From positions 496,625 through 560,624 of the forward strand of contig VXAY01007414.1 in NCBI GenBank assembly GCA_013399855.1: a stretch of DNA of 64,000 bases, written 5' to 3'. The first letter of the stretch is position 1. Every line of letters begins with the position of its first letter. Positions 48,454 through 60,158 of this stretch are shown here, in pieces. Source of the DNA: Oxyruncus cristatus (Eukaryota; Chordata; Aves; Passeriformes; Cotingidae). The position numbers were made by a program, and so were the translations under genes. The notes under the pieces are model-generated. The model was not told the DNA's origin. It saw nothing but the letters and a program-made list of their open reading frames with translations, and ran no database searches.

Positions 48454-50989
48454 AATCACTGGGGACAAAGCATTATCTTTCTAATGAAGTCTGGTCTTTT
48501 TAGTAAAAGTGATTCAGGGCTCTGCATCCAGTGTAGATTTTAGATTTTTTTTTTCTGCAGAACATCCCCATAGTACAGCCTTTCCTTTCCCATCACATAG
48601 TGTAAAAAGTCTCATCTAATTCATTAATTTTTTAATAGCAACTGCTGTAATCGTCTTTTCTCAGCAGTTGACACAGGTAATAGGTAATCTTCTTGTTCGC
48701 TCTTACCCATTCAAATGAAGCAACAAATATCATTCTCCTAGTTTGACAGGCATACTGTTTCACATGCATTTTTTTTCACTTGTCCTCTGGCTGTATCTTC
48801 TCCATCTCATTAAATACAAACTACTTGTCTTCATTATAAGGGCTCCTCCAAGCCGACTTCAGCGCTACTTTTCATTTCTTGTTCAGTACCAAGTACCATC
48901 TGCTTCCACTTGGTGAATAATGCCAACTTAAACTCTAGGTATCTTTAATTTCCAAACAAATGCCTTCATGCTCTCTCTCAGGCAGCCCTCTAATGTGCTT
49001 GGAAGGTGTCCCCCACAGACACCTGCAAAGCCACTGTGTTGATCTCCTTTCCACTCTCTCTGTTGCACTGGCTACTCGGAGCATGCCTGTGGTCCCAGGA
49101 TTTGCTTGTTGCTCCTCTGGCTGGAGAGACTATGGTCTTCTAATTTCTTTTTGTTCTCTTATCTTTCTACAGCTACTCATTTGTCTTTTGTGACCTCTAT
49201 TCACTTAGTAAGCTGATGAAGAAGTTGTATTCCTGGGGTGTTTATACAGCACACAGATCAGTGAGGCCTTTGAACATGCCAAGAGCATCTGGGAGATACA
49301 GTAATGCAAATTATAGTAATAATAAAAGTACCGTAATATATACCTGTTATCAGTAATGTTTATCTTAGAATAGCAACATGAGGTGAAATACAATTTACAT
49401 CAGAGATCAAATGCTTAGTGTTCTGGTGCTTTGCCTTGCAGCAGTGTTTTACTTTAAAGTGTCATGTTACTACAAGAAATATTTACAGAAAATGCTTTTA
49501 AAAGAAACTCCAGTTAGTTGAGGTACCATCTCATAGCCATCAGACAGAAAAGACAGCAGATAAAATGTATTTAAATTAATAATATACCATTTCTTGAACT
49601 GAAGATGAGAGAACTTGCTTGGTATCAAAAAGAACATTGTTCCAAGTCCGAGGCAGAAAATAGTAACTGAGACTCCCAGTGCAGGTCTCAAAGCAAAAGG
49701 GTCACATTTGCAAGATGGAAAACAGTTTATGTTACCATAAATAATTGAAGAAGTTGCTGCAAGATAGCTGTTTTCCTATGCAGTCTACAAGTAAACACTC
49801 ATAAATACTAAACTTCTCATCAGCCCTCCAGTTCTTAAACAGAATGCACTGATCTGTCTCTTTAGCTGTGGGGTTTCTTTAATAACTACTTGACATCTAC
49901 AACAGCAGCACAAGTTCTGACTAGCTACTCACTCAAAGCAATCACTGATTGTAATATGACATTGTAAGAAAGAAATTGGACCTGCCCAAGAATCCTTTCC
50001 TTCATTTTTAAATGATAATCCCAGTGATTAAGATCAGTTCACTAGACTGGTAGCTGCACCTGGAGGAGAGGAATTCAGTCACATGTGTAAGTAAATTCTC
50101 TAGAGTTCACTACTGGGAAGTGAAAGGAATCTCAGCTTTGAGAGGATGTGAGCATAGATTAGAGGCTTTGCTACTGATTGAAATGTGAAGCACAAATCAG
50201 CAGAACTCAGGGCAAGTGTCAAAGCCATAAAATTATTGGAAGGTAGGTTTTCAGACAAAAAACTACTGTTGTCTAGCTCTTTCCTAAATGTAGTAGTTGA
50301 AAAATGAACTAATCAATAGCAAAGTTTACAGTCCTAATTAAACAAAAGTATTCTCTTAGGGCTTTTCATCTAAACCATTTCTGTGATAGCTTTCATCAAA
50401 ACTTTTGCTAATTTATTTGTTTCTGTAATATCTATTTTTTCCCTTAAAAAAACACCTATATTATAGATAAAGTTTAGAGGAAAAATTTATCTGCTACTGA
50501 ATTTTTAGCTTTTGTGGATTTTTTTTCAGCTTTGTGAAAAAGCTGATAATTAAAATTTCCTCAGGAATAATCACAATTAGAAAGACTGCTTTTCTTTTGA
50601 TATTCTTCCTTCTTAGAATAGCAAAAATTCATGTGGGCTGAGTGCACAATAAAACATGTAAATATTAACTAAATCCTTTTGAGTGCCATGTAATGTTGAA
50701 GCTCTATTGTCTTCAAAGTGTTTTCACTCTGTGGCAGGATCTTGAAAGAAACTTAACACTATCTAATTTTTGTGGGTGTGTAGTTGTAGTGAAAGAATGA
50801 TACTTCCCATGGGAAAGAGAATTAAAGTAGGCTTTTGTTTGTTTGTGTGTGTCTAAGTTATGGCATTTACGTTTTTCTTATAGATCGGCTGCAGACCTAC
50901 TGTGTTTTGTCTTTTACCTGAAACTCTCGGGCAACAAAGTAAATAAAACTACTTTCATCTGTTGTCATTGCTGATTCTTTTAATTCCAG

Positions 50990-51083
50990 GAATATTCAAG
51001 ACCGATCTTTCCTTAAAGTTTACAACAAAGATCCTGCACATGCATTTAATCACACTTCCAGAGCTGTAAATGGAGATATAAGG
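50990..51083 (+). CDS. KIAA1217: KIAA1217 internal coding exon C (AIP3-like region)
   Basis: This 94-bp exon sits between a TTTTAATTCCAG acceptor and a GTAAGT donor. Its first base completes the Arg codon begun at 46687, and it then runs 31 codons, NIQDRSFLKVYNKDPAHAFN and on to NGDIR, ending in phase 0. It continues the AIP3-like region without a break: family members read nearly the same through NIQDRS-LKVYNKDPAHAFNH. Differences from the human sequence as remembered are Phe for Leu after DRS and several changes in the last ten residues (TSRAVNGDIR). It is too short to stand out as an open reading frame; it was found by following the expected phase and protein sequence. The next exon, expected to begin with a Met-Gln-Arg-type sequence, was not found before the end of the window. 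Confidence 0.92.
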
Positions 51084-52416
51084 GTAAGTACTAGTGCTGC
51101 ATTTATACTCCTTTTTTCCTCCAGCTTTCATGCTAAATGTTTAGATTATTAAATGTAATATGTACACAACAATTCATAAAATCGAGGGTATGTGTACGAC
51201 ATACATAGAGAGGAGGAAACTGATAATGCTTGCTGTAATGTTTCTTAACTGCTTTGTTTTTTCCAATTATTTGCCCTGGGCATTAACTGAATGTTTGATC
51301 TCGTTTGGATGGATTAAAGCATGTGGAGCAAAATATGTCCTTTAATTATGTATTTTGTGACACAGATGGTACTTAGAGTTTTTACAGCTTTCAATTTTGT
51401 GTTCCCAAACCTTTTACAGTGAAGTATGGCATGGTGTTAGTACACTCCAACAAGGTTTCAGCAGGGATTGGTTTGCAGTGGCTGAGCAAACTTGCCTAGC
51501 TTGAAGTCTGTTGAAACACTTCTTAAATGACAATTTTGAATAGGAAATTCTAATAAATGCCCATTGTGGTGTAAATGGTTTTGTTTTTTTCTAAAATTTT
51601 CTCCCTGTACTGAACAAGGATGAGTATATTTGCATTTTCAAGATAACATTTTGTATCAGGAAACTACAGAGAGTGCGTTTGAAACATTTGATTCCTCTCT
51701 CTCATTGCCTCTTTCATTGGGCTGTTATCTCCCAGGAAGGAGATGCTGTGTGGCTCCTCTTCCACCATGTTACCTGCAGCTGGTGTTGCAATAGAGGGTG
51801 CTGGTGGTGAGTTTACACAACCTCATCTCCTCCCCACCCATCCTAGGTCAGTCCATAGGAAAAGGCACAACCAGATGAGCTCAGTGGGGCCAGAATGCCA
51901 CTACTGTCCTACTTGCTTTGTGGCTTTTGTGTGTGTTCCAAAACTGATTCAACTGTGTGGAAAACTTCCTGTGAAGTAATTTGCTGAATTGTACATTTTA
52001 TTCTTGGTTTTGTTATCAATTCTGAGCATGTCTGACTGTTCTGTTACTAATATTTCATGTAAGTAGTTATTCTGTTTCAACAGTTTGAGGCCACATTATT
52101 TTAGAAATATTCCAGTAGCTGATTTATAGGCACTATTCTCAACCACCTTTCATTTATGCACTTCAATTATAAAACGGTTCTTTGGATAGGTCAGAAATCT
52201 AATTACTTGATTATTCACACTGCTGCGCACACAACATGAGCAAGCAAATAGATGTGCGTTAAAGGGATGATGTGATACTTTTTAGTGTCTTCTGTAAGGT
52301 CCTGAAATTCTTCAGTTCTAGTTATATTCCTGTGGCAGTAAAGGGATGGATCCAATACACCTCATTCATATTTGAAGGCGTGACATCATTGTGCATTGTG
52401 ACATTAATGCATGTAA

Positions 52417-52437
52417 CATATGATAAATGACTGCTAA
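52417..52437. repeat. Dispersed exact repeat, copy 1
   Basis: CATATGATAAATGACTGCTA plus A, 21 bases, occurs here and unchanged at 53627-53647. The flanks differ. Confidence 0.85.
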
Positions 52438-53626
52438 TCACTGTGGCTTTATAAAATTATGTTAGACTGTTCTTGTTCTATGTACAGTGGATGCTGAAGG
52501 TATCTACTGTGGTAAAAGGTATCTATTTATGTGTTCTAGACTTTTTCAGATACAGTTAGCTACTGTAGTTAGCTATATATGTTCAAAAGTAAAGATTGCT
52601 TCTTTGACCCTCTTCCAGGCAGTTATTGCCAAACAGAGTTGTTTTGAACACAGGTGCTGCTTCTGTGCAAAAACTGTAATGACTTGAATTGCTTATTTTA
52701 AAATATTGTGTTGTACAACAGATATGCACGCTTGACATCTCCTAGTTATGACTGAGTTGGCTCCTTTTGGCCATAACCAAAAAATACTGTTGACACAGTG
52801 ATGACCTTTGCAGAAGTTTTGTTTTCATGGTAGAATATTATATTTTACTCTACAGAAATGCAAAGATGGCTCTTTGAAATTCTGTGCATCCAACAAAACA
52901 GCTATTTTCTCATTTGGCTTTTCCTTTGTATTGGCAAATTTCTTGTCTTTCTGGTCTGAGAAGTGAAGTCAGAGCCAGGTTGTTCACTGGGCCTTTGTGG
53001 AGAAACATGAGAAAGTCTTCCCTTTGAACTATGTGAACTTCTGCACTTCAAAGTTATGAGTATGGAAACAAGCAATTTCTTGACCTCCAGAAGTAATGAA
53101 ACCTCTTTGTCTAAGGATGTGTGTCTTTTGGTTGGGCTCTTCCTTATGCAGCCACACTCAGGTCCTACCTGAGGCTTTTCCTAAATTAATAACATTCTGC
53201 AATAACACTCTCCAGTGTTAATCCCGAGCAGTCTAAAAAGATGGAGCACACACTGCAACTTTTCCTCTCCTTGGCAGAAGTACTGTAGGATCTTCTCTCA
53301 AGTCTCTAATTTGGCAAAAATTTTGGGGACATAGTAGTCTTATGGTTTCTACCATTTGGTTAAATCTGGTTGAAATTCACCTGGAGATTCACAGGTTATT
53401 AGTTCAGCAGAAACAACAGCCAATAAACAGATGAATTATCTATCCCCCTTTTCTTAGCAAACCAGCTTAAAGGGAATGGAAATGTGGGGGGACTAAGTGG
53501 GAAAGATCTACATTTTATGTCCTTTTAATGCACAGTACCCATAAGATTGTAGAAAACCCTTTGCTTCTCATCCCCTATTTTGTGTTTGCATATCTTTGCT
53601 TTGGGCAAATTGATTTTTGTCAATTT

Positions 53627-53647
53627 CATATGATAAATGACTGCTAA
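53627..53647. repeat. Dispersed exact repeat, copy 2
   Basis: Second copy of the 21-base sequence found at 52417-52437, in the same orientation and 1210 bases downstream. Confidence 0.85.
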
Positions 53648-56248
53648 ATTCACTACAGTAGGAAGGAGGGAGTGTGTGCTTTGTGTCACGTTTAACTATT
53701 TCAAAATACCTACAGAAAAGCAGCTTGTAGTCTGACCAGTTGAAACCCAGTATTTAGAATATCATGAGTTAGCCATTGTAAGTACATTTTTCCATGGTGA
53801 TACTGTGAGTGTGGTTGTATCGCCAGCCAAATGTGAGTTCAAGCTTTATTTTTTTGAGGTTTGGGAGAGTTTTGCCTTTACAGATTTTTCTACTGTTTGC
53901 CTTCTTGTCCCTTTGGAATGTTTATCCCTGGGTTTGATGATGTTCAGGCTTCTGTTCATGTGATGAATGATTTATAATCATTTCCATGTAACAGACTCAA
54001 AATAATCTCAGAAAATAATGTTAGCTGCCAGCTTGAACACCTGTTTTAACTACCAAACAGATGTGAGACCTGTGTAAGTGTTGGCAGTAACACTTCAAGT
54101 AGTAAGTATTATCTATTTGGACAAGAAGACTTCAGAATGCTCAAGAAGAATGTGGGATATGTAAGTTTCAGATCTTTATGGAACCATTCAGCTCTCATGT
54201 CCCTTAATTCTAATTTTCCTGGTTGTCTTTGTTTCATGCACTTTTCTGAGTGGGTTGAGTTTGAGAAAAGGGTATTTGCTGAGGGGCCAAGTGAGCTCTG
54301 AAGAAAAGTTTCTTTTGAAATCCTTCTGAGTGCCTCACTTGCTTACTAATATTGTGCCATGGCCATTTACATCTCGAAGAGCACGGTTTGTTTGACAGGT
54401 CTGCCATGTTGAATGCTGCTCAGCCACAAAGTGCTGTCTCACTGAGTATTTGTGCTTGTCCTCTTCCTTTATTTATTTTTCCTTTCCCAAAATGTACACT
54501 GAAAATTCACAACAGCTGGGGGGTTTTTTTGAAAAATTTATCTTCACATTGCTGCTTTCTTTCATTCATTTATTCCTTCACCTGGGCTTGCATCGTTCGT
54601 CAGCATTTTCTAGCTCTCTGTGCAACAGTACTACTTCTGACAAAATACTGTCTCATAAACAAATGATTAAATGGCCTTTCTGTTCCCTCTGGCATTGTTC
54701 TGATGAATTCCAGTGTAAATGAATGTACACAGCCATGCTGGTCTGTGCCCTTGGAATTAGCATTTGTGATTCGCACAGATTAGAAGGGGAAAAGGTTTTC
54801 TCAGACTTACAAGGTGCAGGGCCCAGGTTGCCTCCCCTCCATACAGCGGTGGTGTATAGATTGAATGTCAGGAGATGACAGTAAAGAACTCGTGGTGGGT
54901 TTTTATATGTTTCTGTATGAATTGAATTTCTTTGCAAGTGTCACAGTTCCTTTCATCCGGGGCTGTTGCGCTGAAGCTATTCCCCCACCAAAAGTGCACA
55001 GCATATTATCTTTCCCCATTCCCCACACCCTCCTTTTGTGGAGTGGCCAAAGGGGGAAGAATCCTAAAGTATAATCTCCCTGTTCTGTTATAGAAACTAG
55101 TCTGTGTTTCTGGTGGCACGGTTGGATACTAATAATGTTGGTTTATGCAGTAGTTTGTTTTGGACTTCACCTGCCACCCAATTTTGAGAATTGGGAGGGA
55201 ATTCGTATTTCATAAAAAACTTGTGGCTATTTTGCTTGGCATTCTCTTCCCATCCACCTGCCCTAAAGTCTGTGGGTTACACTTTGTTTTAAAATGTCCT
55301 AGACCCACCATGGTTTTGCTTAATTCCCTGACTTGTGTAAGACCTCTGCTGGGTGGGTGAGGCCGGAATATCCAAAGAATGCTTGTTGTGGCTGCTGTTG
55401 TATTGAGGTATGCTTTGAGATGTTTTGGATATTTTTTCAGAGACTGTTTCTCCAAGGAAGAGCAATTAGGGCAAGTTGAGTCAGAGCTGAGTTGGGGCAG
55501 TGCGGGTACTTGTAAACTCCAAATTTTCTGAGAGTTAGTGTGGCAAAAAGATGATGATGTTCCTGGCAGCAAGGAGGGTTTGGGTTGCCAGGGTGAGAGG
55601 AGAGGAGGTAAAACGAGTTGTGCAGTAAAATGAGACAGACATTTGATAAGTTGGGTAAACTTGTGCTAAACAGCTTTTACTAATGAAATTGGACACCAAG
55701 TTTGATTTTTCCCTGGAAAATGCCTGGATAGCAGATTGCTAACATTTTAACTCTGGAGTTAGATGCAATTTACAAACTTTAAAAAAAAACCCCTACAAGT
55801 GCTAAAAACCCTCAGACAAGTCCCCAAGAATTTAAGGCTTCCAAGAATGTTGAAATTCAGTGCTGGTTTGCAAGAAAGATAGAGAGATAGTAAAAGCGGG
55901 ATCATCCTTCTGTGTTCTTGAAGTACCTGTAAACATACATGCAGCTTCTTTAAGACGTTTAATTTATTTTTATTGGATTGTTTGTAATCTTAACATCACA
56001 AATAAACATAAAAGCTGATAATGCTGCCAAAATTATATTTTTTCATTGCATATTACAACTAAAAAAAAAAAAAAGAGCTACTTGCACTAGACAGAGGTAT
56101 TTAGAACAAAAGTATTTATTGGAAAAGAATTCAAGCAATAAATTGGGTGAATGCATTTTAGTGCTAGAATGCCTACAGGAAAGCATTTATGTAAGTTGAC
56201 ATGTGTTTGCCTTACTGATCGTATTACTATAAAACTTTGTTTTCTTTA

Positions 56249-56285
56249 GGGAAGAAAAAGGGAAAAAAAAAAAGAAAAAAAAGGA
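56249..56285. repeat. A-rich purine tract
   Basis: A run of A and G without pyrimidines, GGGAAGAAAAAGGGAAAAAA and on to AAGGATAAAG. No retrocopy is recognisable to its left. Confidence 0.8.
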
Positions 56286-59200
56286 TAAAGCAAATCTAAA
56301 AGCTAATACCTCTATTATCTGATAGAGACCTTCCAAATGATACAAATCTCATCTTTCCTGCTGTTTTGCTGTCTGCTTTTTCTAATGCTCTTTTTGTCAT
56401 TGAGAGGTTATGACAACATGAGCCATATTGTATTTATAAACATCACGTGTTTCCTTGATATGACTTGCAGTGTCTGCCAAACAGAACACATGGAAGAAAC
56501 ATTTCTCATTAGCTCAGCATTGGTTTTGGTTATACTGATTTCCGGGACAGGAAAAATGCCTTCCTTACTCAGATTTAGCTTTCATACAGTAGAAAGAAAG
56601 CCTCTGAGTGTCCATGAAATCTCTTGAACAGAGACGCTGCAGCTCTTGTAGCCCACATACTTTGTCTGAGGAAAAGAGAAAAATTGCTTTATTTTAAAGA
56701 GCAAATGTTACGGCATCTATTGCTGAAACTAATTCTGAATTAGAATACCTGCCAAAGTCATCTAGAAACAGAACTCACCAAGAGATGTAAGGTAAGATGA
56801 TGCTTATAAATAAAGAAGGATATCTAATTCCTTTTTTCTTTTTTTTTCTTTCCAACTGAAAGATATTTTCATATTAACTGGGAATTTAAAGCATGACAAT
56901 GGAAATTGTTTCTTCTTCCTTCAGCCGTATGAGAAAATAAATGTTTAACTGCTCTCTAAATCACCAAACTCTACTTTCGGATTGTATGTCTAGTTTCAGA
57001 CTTACATATTGAACATGAACAGTTATTTTCCAACTTGCCATTACAAATCTTGCTGAGATTGGAACAAAATGTATAATAGAAGTCTCTGATGTTCTGGATT
57101 TTTTAAAATGATATGGATTTTCCTACTTTTACCTTGAGTGGGTTTTCAGTAGTTGCCAATTATTAATGCAACTACAGACCTGCAGACACTGAGAAGTACC
57201 TGCATCCAATCAAACTATGATGTAGATGTACCTGTTCTCTTTCATTCATATGTCCTTTGATATACAATACCTTCTGCTGTACAAAGCCTAAGATAGTGGG
57301 AAAGTGGATAGAATTCCAAAGAAAAATTTTTTTTTTTTTTTTAATTTTAGCTATACATAAACCAATATATTAATCTCAGACGTTTTCCGGCCAAAAGCTG
57401 GTCTGTTTGAAGATACAGATCCTGTGTTACAGTTGGATGGATACTGCACTGTGGCTTTTTTAATATGATTGCTATTTTCCTTGGTGTATTATATTTATTT
57501 CACAAACATTGTGTGTAAGGAATATAAGGAATATAAATGTATAGATCCTATTACTATGCCAACATTTTAAAAGATACCTCTTCTTTTTTTAAAAGAAATT
57601 TTCAAGTAATGAGGATGGATTTTAGGTTTGCATCAAGCTGGCCGTTGAAAGAAAGTGTCATGTTCTCGATATTAAACTGTTCGAGGAACATGAGTTTGCC
57701 ACACCCATGGAGTAATCTCTCAGTTAGTCTAAGAGGAGTGTCATATGGTAGATATCACGAACCAGTTACCTGGGAACTCCCAGAGAGTGGAATTTTTAGG
57801 GGAAGAGTTCTTTATTTCCTGCTAATAGGCCTGTATTGAAGCTGGCCTGCCTTTCATGTTGAGGTTTTCGTAGAGCTTATCCTGGAGCTGATGAAATTAC
57901 TTAGACAACTTACTATCTGTCTTGGGTGAAGGTCTCTTCAGCCCTTCATTAAAACTAGAAATCTTACCTCTCACATAAGTCTGAGGTTCTCAGGGAAAGC
58001 TTTTGCTTCCTTCAGTGGGAGCTTGCCCTGAATAAAAACATAAGGATTGGATTTGAGTCTATTTTTTATTGTCTACTAGTTTCTGGTTTTATTCTTACTC
58101 CACCTCTTTTTACATAATGTTTCCTTGTGCCAATTCTTTAGAAGTTTTGCTCACTCTTTTTTTTTTTTTTCACTACCCTTGCTTTTAGTAGAACAGTTTG
58201 CACTAATTTGACTGTTTACTTGAAATTCCTAAGTAGCTGACAGAGTCAGATGTTGCTGGAGCTCCCTAAACACACTGACAAATTATAAAAATGCTCATAG
58301 TTGTGACCTCCCTTACAAGGAGGGGAGGTCCTCCTTTTTGTCCTTTGTAAACCGGGTATCTTAACCCTTATCTGAATTGCTGGAGTCCTGCAAGTCAAAG
58401 TCCAGTCGAGTTTTATGATTTCCAGGTAGCTTTCCAAATGAGCTGTTACTCAAGCAGGGGTTAAAAATCACTTTGTGAAAGTGGGCGGTCCCTAGAAAGT
58501 TAGTGAAGTTAGAAACAGTGTTTTCTCTTCTACAAAGAAGCCATTCACTTGTTATTCAGGACCTTAACTTTCCCAAGAAGTTTTTCAGAAGTCCAGAATG
58601 TGTTCACTTCATGATCATGTCCCAGATTCTCTGCTTTCCACTGAGTCTTCACTTCAGTATGTTATTAGTTACCTGGCTCTAGATAAGCCTTATGAATACT
58701 AAAGGGAGGAGTTAACCAGTATCTGGTGTTTAAGAGAATACAACTGTGTGTCTGAGGATCTTGATTCTTCTCCATGTAGGGTTGTACTTTTTCTGTTAAG
58801 GGCTCTGGAAAACTAATCAGACTTCTGAAAGTATGAGCAGTAAAAATATTTTTTTCTTGGATAGATGTTAAAATCTGGGGTTAAAAAAAGCCTCAACTGG
58901 CAAAAGCAAGATAGTTGCAAATATCAGCATGCAACAGGACTCCATGAGAAATGATGTGATGCTTAAATTATTTTTTGTCTGAATATATGCCTTTTTTACA
59001 TCATTGCAAATTTGAACTCCATGTGACTAAGTAAAAAGACTGAAAAGGGTGTGTTGGGTAAAGGCCTAGTCCCTCAATCACTTAATATTTACTGTAGATA
59101 GTTTGACCTTAGGGTAAACTAGGTTGTTTACTTCAGCCATGCTGACTGATTTGTATATTTTTTGGATAGAAGAAAGTAAAATGGAAAGAAAATACAGGAT

Positions 59201-60118
59201 AAAGACAGTATAGGAAGAAGTTTGTGATCTAAAAGGACTCTTAGTTGAGGCACTGATAGCACTTTTAATATTGCAAAAGACATACTTTCAACTGCAAATG
59301 CTGTTTGACCTTACAGTTCTGAGATGAGGTGTGGCTTGGACACTTGCATCACAAAATCCAGTTATGGATAAGACTCCATGACCACTTCTCCTGCCAGTAG
59401 TGCTGACTCCAAAACTCAGCACGGCAATGTCTTTCTTCTGATTTGCTGTGGGCTTATATTGGAAGAAACAGGTGTAAGCGTGCTGCTTATGTCTTTTGAT
59501 TATCAGCTCTGTTTTAGAATATTTTTATGTTATTTACATCCTAACCTATTTCATTTATCTGCAATAGAAATTGTGTCGACTCAGTTGTTTGGTAATGTCA
59601 GATGAGACCAAGGGTTATGCTTTCCGTTATGTTCATTTAACTATATCAACTTGCTCAGTTTTATTTGGCTTCAGTGCAGTGAGAAGAGCTACAAATGTGG
59701 AACAAAAATAAGAGCTGAGTCGTTAGTACAGGGAGTCAGAAAGCCATGCATTTATTTTGATTTATGAGTGCAGTTACTAAAAGTATTTCTTTTTTTTTTA
59801 AGAGCAGAAATTTGATATACAGCATATTTAAGCTGATCTGTACCAGAACTGTACATGTTTGAAACTATTCCTTTTTTGGAAAAAAAAAGAGATGACCCCA
59901 TCAGTTCTGTGGTACCCTGAGGAAGTGCTGAAATTGAGACTGGTCTGCAGGGTTTGGCTCTCTGCATTGGTGGTGGCTCTCTATGTTATGTACATGGTGT
60001 CCTTCATCTCTTCAAAGAGAATTTGGAGGAGGGAGGAAATGCTTGCTGCATTTTCATGAATTACATGACTCTGTTCTCAGAAAATCCTACCATAAAAAGC
60101 ATCAGTGGAAAAGAGAGG

Positions 60119-60158
60119 AACAGTTGGTTTGAAAGCAAAAGCAACAGTTGGTTTGAAT
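60119..60158. repeat. 24-bp period direct repeat
   Basis: AACAGTTGGTTTGAA occurs at 60119 and again at 60143, a 24-base period with similar A-rich DNA between. It gives the NSWFES-type duplication seen in one open frame, which is not a gene. Confidence 0.7.

Larger units (their letters stand above)
47640..49328 (+). mobile_element. Ancient L2-like LINE fragment, pyrimidine-rich sense strand
   Basis: The + strand is strongly C/T-rich for 1.7 kb, as is the sense strand of reptile and monotreme L2-type elements. Recognisable blocks are TTCTGGAGGAAATCCCACAA and CCCAGCTGACTTCCCC (about 47933-47968), then CATTAAATACAAACTACTTG followed by TCTTCA and AAGGGCTCC (about 48808-48848), which fits the end of the reverse transcriptase, then a diverged 3' part ending ATACAGTAATGCAAATTATA and GTAATAATAAAA (49296-49327), the typical TAA-rich L2-type tail. 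No reading frame survives. An 85-base gap (48369-48453) lies inside. Family assignment is from remembered sequence and could instead be a related CR1/L3 group; the left edge is a guess. Confidence 0.55.
46689..50989 (+). other. KIAA1217 intron between exons B and C (4.3 kb)
   Basis: The intron begins GTGAGT and ends TTCCAG. Right after the donor, about 46715-46760, lies a G/T-rich run with several GGG and TTTTTTG blocks. From about 47640 to 49328 the DNA is strongly pyrimidine-rich and reads as an old L2-like LINE in the + sense, broken by an 85-base gap. The last 1.6 kb, 49330-50980, is AT-rich with nothing I can name beyond a small perfect hairpin at 50526-50546 (8-bp arms, 5-base loop). 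Confidence 0.85.

Noticed and set aside
50526..50546. Perfect hairpin with 8-bp arms (TCAGCTTT/AAAGCTGA)
   Set aside because: Too short for a microRNA precursor and expected by chance in 64 kb; noted only as intron content.
29015..51083. Assigning the exons to SRCIN1 (p140Cap)
   Set aside because: The AIP3-like part is similar in both genes, but the linker in exon A matches KIAA1217 better and introns of 17 and over 12 kb fit that large gene.
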